Program-made: the position numbers and the translations under genes
Notes under the pieces: generated by a model
Database searches by the model: none
Seen by the model: only the letters and a program-made list of their open reading frames with translations
What the model was told of the DNA's origin: nothing
Shown: in pieces, positions 1 through 8,327 of the stretch
Layout: every line of letters begins with the position of its first letter
Numbering within the stretch: position 1 is the stretch's first letter
Source of the DNA: an uncultured Caulobacteraceae bacterium
GTDB lineage: Bacteria > Pseudomonadota > Alphaproteobacteria > Caulobacterales > Caulobacteraceae
Direction of reading: 5' to 3'
Assembly (NCBI GenBank): GCA_937910255.1
Contig: CALEOQ010000013.1
Coordinates: 1-13,503, forward strand
Length of the DNA: 13,503 nt

Positions 1-1
1 C

Positions 2-1384
2 GAGATCAACCTGTCGTCGAACTCCGACGGTCCGCTGCAGTGGATCACCGGGCTCTATCAGTACCACCAGGACTACTCGCAGCCCCAGGGCCTGCGCGTC
101 CTGGGTGATCCCGCCATGCTGAACCCGGTCAGCCTGGCGACGGGCGGTCTCGCGCCGCCCAACCCGGACGGCAACTATCTGTTCGTCGACGGGACCCTGG
201 CGGTCGACTCCTACGCCGTCTTCGGCCAGATCGACTACGATCTGAACGAGGAATGGACCCTGACGGCCGGCCTGCGCTGGTCCAAGGACGAGAAGACCGG
301 CACCGACTTCGCCCGCTATGTGTCGCGGACCAACACCACCACCACGGTTCTGGCGCTCGGCGGCATTCCGCCGGCAGTCGGCCAGGGCCTTGCGGTCGAC
401 TTCACCACCTTCGTGGTCTGCGGCGGCCCGACCATCGCCTCATGCCAAGCCAACCCGCTCTACAGCAACCTTCGGGCGGCGCCGGGCGGCGGTCTTGAGC
501 GGGACCTGAGCGCGGAATACGACGCCTTCACCGGCACCCTCGGGGTCCAGTGGCAGCCCGACATCGACACCAACGCCTATCTTCGTTACAGCCGCGGCTA
601 CAAGTCGGGCGGGTGGCTGGCCTCCAACGGCCTGACGCCCTTCCCCTATGCCGATGCTGAATATGTGGACAACTACGAGCTGGGTCTGAAGAAGACCTGG
701 GGCGGCGTGTTCCAGCTCAACAGCGCCCTGTTCTACGCCGACTACCAGGGCTTCCAGGCGCCCCTCACCGTGGTGCTGAACTCGACGACAGGGTCCACGG
801 GCACCCAGTTCCTCAATCTGGAGGCTCGCAACTGGGGTCTTGAACTCGAAGCCCAGTGGGCGCCGATCCAGGGCCTGCAGCTCTTCGGCAGCTACGCCTA
901 TATCAACGCCGAGATCACCGAAGGCTGCTGCTATGTGGACACCAATGATCCCACGGCCGCTCAGCCGGGGGCTCGCCCGGTGGGCGCGCCGCTGCCCAAT
1001 GGCAGCCGTAACCAGAGCCTGGTCGGCAGCCGCCTGCCCATGACGCCGGAACACAAGATCAATGTGGGCGGCAACTACACCATGGACTTCACCCCCGGCA
1101 GCCTGACCCTGGGGGCCACCTACACCTACACCGATGACATGCAGACCGGCGTGTTCGGCTCGCCGCGCTACACCGCGCCGTCGAACGAGATCGTCGATCT
1201 GCGCGCCATCTGGAAGGATGTGGAGGATCGCTTCACGATCATTGGCTATGTGAAGAACGCCACCGATGAGGTCGCCTATCAGAGCTCGACGCCGAGCTCC
1301 CTGACGAGCATCGGCACCTTCCGCCAGACCGTTAAGCTCAACTTCCCCCGCACCTTCGGGGTGGAGCTGCAGTACCGCTTCTAA
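2..1384 (+). CDS. TonB-dependent receptor, C-terminal part (5' end outside window)
   Basis: Outer-membrane, TonB-energised importer; the visible 460 residues are the later part of the beta-barrel. The reading frame is open from base 2, so the ATG at 116 is internal and not a start. Barrel features seen are alternating hydrophobic/aromatic strands, a typical strand-plus-turn RYSRGYKSGGW near 590-615, a YELGLK strand near 675-690, and a C-terminal stretch ending in YRF, the aromatic terminal residue expected of outer-membrane barrel proteins. The plug domain and TonB box are off the window. A loop near 923-931 carries two adjacent cysteines (GCC), uncommon in barrel loops. The gene is followed by its own terminator and so ends its transcription unit. 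The substrate cannot be told; such receptors import siderophores, cobalamin, glycans or other large organics. Family assignment is secure. Confidence 0.93.
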   Translation, partial: EINLSSNSDGPLQWITGLYQYHQDYSQPQGLRVLGDPAMLNPVSLATGGLAPPNPDGNYLFVDGTLAVDSYAVFGQIDYDLNEEWTLTAGLRWSKDEKTGTDFARYVSRTNTTTTVLALGGIPPAVGQGLAVDFTTFVVCGGPTIASCQANPLYSNLRAAPGGGLERDLSAEYDAFTGTLGVQWQPDIDTNAYLRYSRGYKSGGWLASNGLTPFPYADAEYVDNYELGLKKTWGGVFQLNSALFYADYQGFQAPLTVVLNSTTGSTGTQFLNLEARNWGLELEAQWAPIQGLQLFGSYAYINAEITEGCCYVDTNDPTAAQPGARPVGAPLPNGSRNQSLVGSRLPMTPEHKINVGGNYTMDFTPGSLTLGATYTYTDDMQTGVFGSPRYTAPSNEIVDLRAIWKDVEDRFTIIGYVKNATDEVAYQSSTPSSLTSIGTFRQTVKLNFPRTFGVELQYRF

Positions 1385-1393
1385 GCGCGACGG

Positions 1394-1405
1394 GTTTCTA
1401 GAAAC
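1394..1405. repeat. 12-bp perfect palindrome after the receptor gene
   Basis: GTTTCTAGAAAC is a perfect palindrome placed 9 bases after the receptor stop codon and 5 bases before the terminator stem. It is AT-richer than its surroundings. It may be a protein-binding site, part of the 3' end structure of the transcript, or chance. Confidence 0.4.
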
Positions 1406-1410
1406 AGACT

Positions 1411-1441
1411 GGGCGGCGCGGACTTCCGCGCCGCCCTTTTT
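1411..1441 (+). terminator. Rho-independent terminator of the receptor gene
   Basis: A GC-rich stem with left arm 1411-1422 (GGGCGGCGCGGA) and right arm 1425-1436 (TCCGCGCCGCCC) pairs perfectly; the real loop is probably the 4 bases ACTT. Five T follow at 1437-1441. It lies 26 bases after the receptor stop, the usual place for an intrinsic terminator, and separates the receptor from the autotransporter gene. Confidence 0.88.
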
Positions 1442-1577
1442 CTTGGCCGCCGAGGATCCCTGGGCCGGGCCGACGAACAGGGCCGCATAGTCCAGATGGA
1501 TCATGCGGCGCAGGACCAACCCGTGGTGGAGGAGGTGCGACAGGTTTGCACAGTCCTATTCTCAGGGGTTCTCCATC

Positions 1578-3122
1578 ATGCGTTTGTTTGCAGCCGGCCT
1601 TTCGGCCCTCGTTATCGCCTTCGCCGCGCCCGCTGGCGCGGCCCTGGCCCAGGCGGCCGACAGCACCGTCACCCTGGCGGACGGCACGACCATCGTGACG
1701 ACCTTCCGGAGCCTGAATGACATCACCATCAAGATCAGCGGCGGGCCGGATTTCGGGTCCAATCCGGCGACGGTGAACTTCACCAGCGTCGTCCCCGGCT
1801 CCAGCGTGATCGACTATACCGGCACCATCAGTCAGGGCGGCTCGACCACCCCCTTCACCTGCAAGGTCAACACCGTGACCCAGGCCGTGACCGGCACAGG
1901 CGCTTGCGCCGTGGCCTTCGGCCAGCCGTCCACATCCCCGCCGGTGACGCCCCCGGTGACGCCTCCGGTGACGCCTCCGGTGACGCCGCCGGTCACCCCC
2001 CCGACGACGCCGACGACGCCCACCACGCCGACCACGCCCACCACGCCGCCGACGACACCCACAACGCCGACCACGCCGACCACACCGACTACTCCGACTA
2101 CTCCGACCACGCCCCCGACGCCGCCGGTGATCGATGACGGCTCCATCACCGTGACCAATCCGGACGGTTCGGTGGTGAAGCTGTCGGTTCCCGAGCAGCA
2201 GCTGATCACCTTCGCCGAGGCCGACCAGCTGTTCATGGCCCTGATCGGCGACCGGATGCAGATCGGCAGCCTGGAAGGCTTCGTGAACGGGCGTCTGCGG
2301 GCCATCGGCATGGCGGCCCTTCAAGCCCAGCTGCCGATGCTGCGCACCGACAATGGCGACTATCGCGGGGCCTCGGCCGGCGGATCGACGCCCTCGGCCG
2401 GCGCCTGGATCAATGCGACGGGTTCCTATGTCGAAGACCAGCGGGCCGGCTCGGCCCAGGACGGCTATGGCGGCGCCGTGGCGCTCGGCCTCGACGTCAC
2501 CGCGGGCGATGCGATCCTGGGGGGCTATGTGGCCCACAGCCGCACGGACCTGGAAGGGCCTGCGGCCACCTATGAGACCGACGGCTGGAACGGCGGCCTC
2601 TACGCCAGCTGGTCGCAGGACCCGATCCTGCGCCTGACGGCCTCGGTGGGTTACGGCGCCTTCGATGTCGAGTATGGCCGCAACGCCGGCGCCCTGCGCA
2701 GCTTCGGGACCACCGAGCGGACCCAGGTGTTCGGCTCGGTGGCGGTGGAATCCCAGCAGGCGCTGGGCGACAGCTGGGTGGTCATCCCCAGCCTCGGCCT
2801 GGCTTCGTCCTCGTCCGAGACCGACGCCTATCAGGACAACGCCAACCGGCCGATCGCCGGGAACAAGGTCGACATGACCGTGGTCTCCGGAGGGGCTTCG
2901 CTGTTCTACACCGGGGCGGCCTGGCTGCCCTATGTGTCGGCGAGCTTCAACCACCAGACCGACGACGCCCCGGGCGTGGACCGGGACTACGGCCTGATCG
3001 GGGCTGGCGTCGCCATTCCGGTGGCTGAGCGCTTCAGCATCGCCTTCACCGCCCAGGCCCTGGTGGGCAAGTCCAACGAGACCCAGTCGACCTTTGGCGT
3101 GACCCTGCGCCGGGCCTTCTGA
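1578..3122 (+). CDS. Autotransporter-type outer-membrane barrel protein with Pro/Thr repeat linker
   Basis: Predicted 514-residue type V secretion (autotransporter-like) protein. The ATG at 1578 was chosen because it starts a clean signal peptide (basic MR, hydrophobic core, likely cleavage after AQA at residue 26) and has an AGGGG motif about 9 bases upstream; the in-frame ATG at 1503 would put 25 basic, non-signal residues in front. Order of parts: a small N-terminal domain at 27-118 with two cysteines (C96, C110) that could form a disulfide; a Pro/Thr linker at 121-183; a helical-looking segment at about 205-255, where autotransporters have the helix that plugs the pore; then a barrel from about 275 to the terminal phenylalanine (RRAF). 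The passenger is far smaller than in classical autotransporters and shows no protease, lipase or adhesin motif I recognise. The hydrolase gene follows after 5 bases, so the two are probably co-transcribed. The barrel call is firm; the role is unknown. Confidence 0.85.
   Translation: MRLFAAGLSALVIAFAAPAGAALAQAADSTVTLADGTTIVTTFRSLNDITIKISGGPDFGSNPATVNFTSVVPGSSVIDYTGTISQGGSTTPFTCKVNTVTQAVTGTGACAVAFGQPSTSPPVTPPVTPPVTPPVTPPVTPPTTPTTPTTPTTPTTPPTTPTTPTTPTTPTTPTTPTTPPTPPVIDDGSITVTNPDGSVVKLSVPEQQLITFAEADQLFMALIGDRMQIGSLEGFVNGRLRAIGMAALQAQLPMLRTDNGDYRGASAGGSTPSAGAWINATGSYVEDQRAGSAQDGYGGAVALGLDVTAGDAILGGYVAHSRTDLEGPAATYETDGWNGGLYASWSQDPILRLTASVGYGAFDVEYGRNAGALRSFGTTERTQVFGSVAVESQQALGDSWVVIPSLGLASSSSETDAYQDNANRPIAGNKVDMTVVSGGASLFYTGAAWLPYVSASFNHQTDDAPGVDRDYGLIGAGVAIPVAERFSIAFTAQALVGKSNETQSTFGVTLRRAF
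1938..2126 (+). repeat. In-frame tandem repeats encoding a Pro-Val-Thr / Pro-Thr-Thr linker
   Basis: Five 12-base units of the form CCGGTGACGCCN (the fifth diverged) fill 1941-2000 and encode PVTP. They are followed, from 2001 to 2111, by twelve 9-base units encoding PTT, with one extra proline codon at 2046. Both unit lengths are multiples of three, so copy-number change would lengthen or shorten the linker without breaking the frame. The linker joins the small N-terminal domain to the barrel of the autotransporter. Confidence 0.92.
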
Positions 3123-3127
3123 TCCCC

Positions 3128-3916
3128 ATGTGGCGGCGCCTGACACCCCTGTTCCTGGCGCCGCTGCTGATCGCATCCCCCGTCGCCGCCCGACACGCCG
3201 ACCCCCTGGGTGATGGATGGATGCGGTTCGAAGTGGCGGCGGCGGGGCGAACCCTCGCCGCCGCCATGCCGTCTGCGGCGCAGACAGATCAGGTTCTGAC
3301 CATCGTGATCGAAGGCGACGGCCGGGCCCATGACCGGCATGGCCGGGCCAGCCCAGATCCGACGCCGGACAAGGCGGTGGGACAGGAGCTCGCCAAGGCC
3401 TGGCCTGGGTCCGCCGCCTGGCTGGGGCGGCCCTGCCAGTATGTGCAGGACGCCGCCTGCGAACCCGCCGACTGGACCACCCACAGATTTTCCGAAGAGG
3501 CGGTGGCCATGACGGACGCCGCGGTCAGCGCCCTGATGTCCAGGGCGCAGGCCGAGCGCGTGGTTCTGGTGGGATGGTCCGGCGGCGGGGTGATGGCGAC
3601 GCTGGTGGCCGCGCGGCGAGACGATGTCGCCGGTCTGGTGACGATCGCTGCGCCCCTGGACCTTGCGGCCTGGACCCGCAGCCGGGGTCTAAGCCCGTTG
3701 CAGGGTCTCGACCCCGCCGACCTGCCGCCGATCACGGCTGCGCAGGTGCATCTGACCGGCCCCTTCGCTCCGCTCGTGCGGCCGGCCGTGGTCAGGGAAA
3801 CGGCCCGGCGCCTGGCCGGGCCGCAGGGCCAGGTGGCGACCTGGCCCGAACGTCATGACTGTTGCTGGGTCGCCCGCGTCGAGGAGATCGCCGCGGGCTT
3901 TGAAGCCCAGCCTTGA
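3128..3916 (+). CDS. Secreted alpha/beta-hydrolase-fold protein
   Basis: A 262-residue protein with an N-terminal signal peptide (MWRR, hydrophobic core to about residue 20, likely cleavage near VAA at 19-21), so probably periplasmic or exported. GWSGG at 149-153 fits the G-x-S-x-G nucleophile elbow, making S151 the likely nucleophile; H243 in ERHDCCW near the C-terminus is the best candidate for the catalytic histidine. The segment where the third catalytic residue normally sits (TGPFAPLV, 210-217) has no Asp or Glu, so the acid is elsewhere or missing. Cysteines at 103, 111, 245 and 246 could form disulfides in an oxidising compartment. It begins 5 bases after the autotransporter stop with only CCCC before the ATG and no Shine-Dalgarno, which suggests translational coupling. 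It ends 2 bases from the convergent dps gene. Esterase or peptidase activity is possible; the substrate is unknown. Confidence 0.75.
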   Translation: MWRRLTPLFLAPLLIASPVAARHADPLGDGWMRFEVAAAGRTLAAAMPSAAQTDQVLTIVIEGDGRAHDRHGRASPDPTPDKAVGQELAKAWPGSAAWLGRPCQYVQDAACEPADWTTHRFSEEAVAMTDAAVSALMSRAQAERVVLVGWSGGGVMATLVAARRDDVAGLVTIAAPLDLAAWTRSRGLSPLQGLDPADLPPITAAQVHLTGPFAPLVRPAVVRETARRLAGPQGQVATWPERHDCCWVARVEEIAAGFEAQP

Positions 3917-3918
3917 GG

Positions 3919-4398
3919 CTACTTACCACCCAGCGTCGCGCGCAGCATCCAGGCGTGCTTCTCGTGGGCTTCCAGCCGATCAGTTATGATGCCGGCGCTG
4001 GCCTCGTCGTCGGCCTTCTGGGCGAGCGCAAGGGCGTCGCGGCAGGTGGCGATGACCGTCTCGTGGTCGGCGGTCAGGGCCTGCAGCATCGACTGGGAGT
4101 CGCCCTCGGGGTCGCCGTCCTTGATCGAGCTGAGATTGCCGAAGGCGCCATAGCCCTGCGGGGCCAGTTCGCCGAGGGCGCGGATACGCTCGGCCACATC
4201 GTCGATGGCCTGCCACATCTCGGTGTACTGCTCCATGAAGAGCGCGTGCAGCGACGAGAAGTTGGGGCCGCGGACGTTCCAGTGGAAGCCGTGGGTCTTG
4301 AGGTAGACGGCATAGGTGTCGGCCAGCATCTTGGAGAGGGCCTGGGCGACGGCCTTGCGATCGCTTGCGTCGAGGCCGGTCTTGATCTTCTCGACCAT
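3919..4398 (-). CDS. dps: Dps-family ferritin-like DNA-protection protein
   Basis: A 159-residue Dps/miniferritin. The family forms 12-subunit cages that oxidise ferrous iron with hydrogen peroxide, store the iron, and in some members bind and compact DNA in stationary phase or oxidative stress. The HGFHWNVRGPNF motif begins at residue 36. Residues H39, H51, D66 and E70 fall at exactly the spacing of the E. coli Dps ferroxidase residues H51, H63, D78 and E82 (constant offset of 12), so the inter-subunit iron site looks intact. The N-terminal tail is short with a few lysines (K4, K6), so DNA binding by the tail is uncertain. The start is supported by an excellent Shine-Dalgarno. It follows the DUF2061 gene by 53 bases and is probably co-transcribed with it. 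It ends 2 bases from the convergent hydrolase gene with no terminator visible between them. Confidence 0.95.
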   Translation of the reverse strand: MVEKIKTGLDASDRKAVAQALSKMLADTYAVYLKTHGFHWNVRGPNFSSLHALFMEQYTEMWQAIDDVAERIRALGELAPQGYGAFGNLSSIKDGDPEGDSQSMLQALTADHETVIATCRDALALAQKADDEASAGIITDRLEAHEKHAWMLRATLGGK

Positions 4399-4405
4399 GA
4401 AATAG

Positions 4406-4410
4406 CTCCT
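4406..4410 (-). promoter_or_regulatory. Strong ribosome binding site of dps
   Basis: On the minus strand AGGAG, inside AAAAAGGAG, lies 7 bases before the dps ATG. It is much stronger than the site of the upstream DUF2061 gene, consistent with the high level at which Dps proteins are usually made. Confidence 0.85.
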
Positions 4411-4451
4411 TTTTGTCGGTTACGGCTCAGCTTGCTGTCGAACGGCTGGGC

Positions 4452-4667
4452 CTAGGCAGGGGTTCCGCCCTGGGGCGCCGCGGCCTGGGCGTCGGCCCTG
4501 GCCCAGGCGCGTTCGTGGAAGGCGAAGGCGATGGTCTGGAACAGAGGCTCCACCATGCCGATGGCCAGCGCCGCCCGCCAATCCCGGGTGAGTACGTAGG
4601 CCACGGTGAAGGCCACGATCAGGTGCATGACGCTGTAGGTCAGGGTCTTGGCGACGGTGCGTTTCAT
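4452..4667 (-). CDS. DUF2061 small membrane protein
   Basis: A 71-residue inner-membrane protein matching the DUF2061 pattern as I know it: a KTLTYSVMH start, a first membrane segment at about residues 9-27, the conserved TRDWRAAL turn at about 27-34, a second membrane segment at about 32-50 containing the EP pair, and the HERAW motif followed by a short Ala/Gln-rich polar tail. No function is established for the family. It sits directly upstream of dps on the same strand with a 53-base gap, suggesting a bicistronic unit and possibly a stress-related role. The start codon is supported by the conserved N-terminus; the ribosome site before it (AAAGA and GAG) is weak. Confidence 0.85.
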   Translation of the reverse strand: MKRTVAKTLTYSVMHLIVAFTVAYVLTRDWRAALAIGMVEPLFQTIAFAFHERAWARADAQAAAPQGGTPA

Positions 4668-4742
4668 CGTCTCAATCTTTCGTGTCGACGATTTCCATAT
4701 AGTGCATCAATGGCCCGAGGGAAGGGTTAGTTGCAATCGGTT

Positions 4743-4758
4743 CGCAAAAAAGTTTGCG
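4743..4758. promoter_or_regulatory. Candidate operator (inverted repeat) upstream of DUF2061-dps
   Basis: CGCAAA-AAAG-TTTGCG is a perfect 6-base inverted repeat in an AT-rich island of the 160-base gap between the thiolase and DUF2061 genes. It lies about 75 bases upstream of the DUF2061 start. A looser copy of the half-site (TTGCAA, 4732-4737) is next to it. It could be bound by a regulator of the DUF2061-dps unit. A TATAT stretch at 4698-4702 may be part of a -10 element, but no well-spaced -35 box was found. Confidence 0.4.
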
Positions 4759-4772
4759 CCCGTTCAGGCATG

Positions 4773-4805
4773 AAAAAAGGGCCGCCCCGGCTGGAGCGGC
4801 CCTTT
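4773..4805 (-). terminator. Rho-independent terminator of the fadB-thiolase operon
   Basis: Read on the minus strand: a stem with GGGCCGC at 4802-4796 and GCGGCCC at 4785-4779, a loop of about 10 bases, then six T (4778-4773). AAA on one side and TTT on the other extend the stem by three A-T pairs. It begins 22 bases after the thiolase stop. On the plus strand the hairpin is followed only by TTTCG, so it is mainly a minus-strand terminator. Confidence 0.9.
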
Positions 4806-4827
4806 CGTCGTCACGTTGGCGTTCGGC

Positions 4828-6030
4828 TTAGAAGATTTCGAACAGGCCCGCCGCGCCCATGCCGCCGCCGACGCACATGGTGACGACGCCGTACTTGGCC
4901 CCGCGACGCTTGCCCTCGTACATGATGTGCGCCGTGCAGCGGGCGCCGGTCATGCCGTAGGGGTGGCCGATGGAGATGGCGCCGCCCGAGACGTTCAGCT
5001 TGTCATTGGGGATGCCCAGTGTGTCGCGGCAATAGAGCAGCTGCGAGGCGAAGGCCTCGTTCAGCTCCCAGATGTCGATGTCGTCGATCTTCAGGCCATT
5101 GCGGGCCAGCAGCTTGGGGATGGCGAAGACCGGGCCGATGCCCATCTCCTCAGGCCCACAGCCGGCCACGGCCATGCCGCGATAGGCGCCCAGCGGCTCC
5201 AGGCCGCGCTTCTCGGCTTCCTTGGCTTCCATCAGCACCAGGGCCGCGGCGCCGTCGGACAGCTGGCTGGCGTTGCCGGCGGTGACGAACTTGCCTTCCT
5301 GGACATAGCGGCCGCCCTTGAACACCGGCTGCAGCTTCTGCAGGTCGGCCAGGGTCGTCTGGGGACGGTTGCCCTCGTCCTGGGCGATGGTGACTTCCTT
5401 TTCCGACGCCTGGCCGGTGGCCTTGTCGAACACCATCATGGTGGTGGTCATCGCCACGATTTCCTGGGCGAAGCGGCCCTCGGACTGGGCCTGGGCGGTG
5501 CGCTGCTGGGACTGCAGGGCGTATTCATCCTGGGCCTCGCGGCTGATCTTGTAGCGATCGGCGACGATCTCGGCGGTCTCGATCATCGAGACCTGCAGTT
5601 CCGGCACGTGCTCGGCCAGCCATTCGTCGCGGGCGCGGAACAGGTTCATCTTGTCGTTCTGGACGAGCGAGATGGACTCAAGGCCAGCCCCGATGGCCAT
5701 CGGCGCCCCATCATGGGTGATGTACTTGGCCGCGGTGGCCACGGCCATCAGGCCCGACGAGCACTGGCGATCCATGGACATGCCGGCGACGCTGACCGGC
5801 AGGCCGGCCCGCAGGGCGGCGTTGCGGCCGATGTTCTGGGCCGTGGTGCCCTGCTGCAGGGCCGCGCCCATCACCACGTCGTCGATCTCGGCCGGATCGA
5901 CCTTGGCGCGGGCCACGGCCGCGGCGATGGCGTGGCCGCCCAGGGTGGGGGCGGTGGTGTTGTTGAAGGCGCCGCGATAGGCCTTGCCGATGGGGGTCCG
6001 GGCGGCGGAGACGATGACAGCTTCACGCAT
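4828..6030 (-). CDS. fadA: Thiolase (acetyl-CoA C-acyltransferase)
   Basis: A 400-residue thiolase, the usual full length. It cleaves 3-ketoacyl-CoA with CoA to give acetyl-CoA and a shortened acyl-CoA (last step of beta-oxidation), or runs the reverse condensation. All family landmarks are visible: the start MREAVIVSAARTPIG, the nucleophilic cysteine C90 in MDRQCSSGL, the general-base histidine H356 in SIGHPYGMTGAR, and the second active-site cysteine C386 in CVGGGMG near the C-terminus. It lies 39 bases downstream of the FadB-like gene on the same strand, so the two very likely form the beta-oxidation complex pair. The symbol reflects this context; an acetoacetyl-CoA or medium-chain thiolase cannot be excluded from sequence alone. 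A strong terminator follows. Confidence 0.95.
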   Translation of the reverse strand: MREAVIVSAARTPIGKAYRGAFNNTTAPTLGGHAIAAAVARAKVDPAEIDDVVMGAALQQGTTAQNIGRNAALRAGLPVSVAGMSMDRQCSSGLMAVATAAKYITHDGAPMAIGAGLESISLVQNDKMNLFRARDEWLAEHVPELQVSMIETAEIVADRYKISREAQDEYALQSQQRTAQAQSEGRFAQEIVAMTTTMMVFDKATGQASEKEVTIAQDEGNRPQTTLADLQKLQPVFKGGRYVQEGKFVTAGNASQLSDGAAALVLMEAKEAEKRGLEPLGAYRGMAVAGCGPEEMGIGPVFAIPKLLARNGLKIDDIDIWELNEAFASQLLYCRDTLGIPNDKLNVSGGAISIGHPYGMTGARCTAHIMYEGKRRGAKYGVVTMCVGGGMGAAGLFEIF

Positions 6031-6042
6031 GGAAGGATCCTG

Positions 6043-6055
6043 CTTCTCTGAGAAG
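6043..6055. repeat. Short inverted repeat between fadB and the thiolase gene
   Basis: CTTCTC-T-GAGAAG is a perfect 6-base inverted repeat with one central base in the 39-base intercistronic gap. As RNA it could form only a small hairpin, so it may tune mRNA processing or be chance. Confidence 0.3.
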
Positions 6056-6069
6056 TTCGGGGAGGAGTC

Positions 6070-8148
<2,079 letters not shown>

Positions 8149-8211
8149 GCGCGTCCTCGAATTTCGTTGGGGCCGCTTCTCGGACGGGCGACCTGGCTGA
8201 TTCAAACGCGT

Positions 8212-8243
8212 GTTATAGGCCTGACAGGATGGGGCTGAGTCAA
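8212..8243 (-). promoter_or_regulatory. Candidate promoter of the fadB-thiolase operon
   Basis: On the minus strand TTGACT (8243-8238) and TATAAC (8217-8212) resemble -35 and -10 boxes; CCTATAAC also matches 7 of 8 positions of the GCTANAWC form of the -10 box I recall for Caulobacter. The 20-base spacer is longer than normal, so one of the two boxes may be fortuitous. The sequence CAAACGCGTGTT immediately downstream (8204-8215 on the plus strand) overlaps the -10 box and is a loose inverted repeat around ACGCGT, where a repressor could sit. Confidence 0.35.
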
Positions 8244-8313
8244 TCGGCCTCGCCCCCGAACACGGCTCGCCGGCCTCACGCTAGGGCAGGCGGGACAAGG
8301 GAAACGCATAGGC

Positions 8314-8321
8314 AAAGGAGG
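8314..8321 (+). promoter_or_regulatory. Ribosome binding site that fixes the SDR start
   Basis: AAAGGAGG is a near-ideal Shine-Dalgarno ending 6 bases before the ATG at 8328. It excludes the longer in-frame start at 8229, whose extra 33 residues are basic and not SDR-like. Confidence 0.9.
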
Positions 8322-8327
8322 CGCATC

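Noticed and set aside
440..1519. 359-codon minus-strand frame opposite the receptor
   Set aside because: No recognisable domain; it crosses the terminator and is a shadow of the receptor barrel.
1503..1577. N-terminal extension of the autotransporter from the ATG at 1503
   Set aside because: Residues are basic and tryptophan-rich, unlike a signal peptide; a proper signal peptide and ribosome site support 1578.
1941..2111. CRISPR-like array of short repeats
   Set aside because: Units of 9 and 12 bases are contiguous with no spacers and are in frame inside a coding sequence.
1832..2311. Minus-strand protein with GVV / GGVT repeats
   Set aside because: It is the reverse reading of the Pro/Thr linker repeats, not a separate repeat protein.
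1398..3176. 592-codon open frame on the minus strand opposite the autotransporter
   Set aside because: Arg/Gly/His-rich low-complexity translation typical of the antisense of GC-rich coding DNA; the plus frame has a signal peptide and barrel.
4816..6051. 411-codon plus-strand frame opposite the thiolase
   Set aside because: Ala/Gly/His/Asp-rich shadow; the minus strand encodes a full thiolase with all active-site residues.
8229..8327. N-terminal extension of the SDR from the ATG at 8229
   Set aside because: A near-perfect Shine-Dalgarno just before 8328 and the family N-terminus fix the later start.
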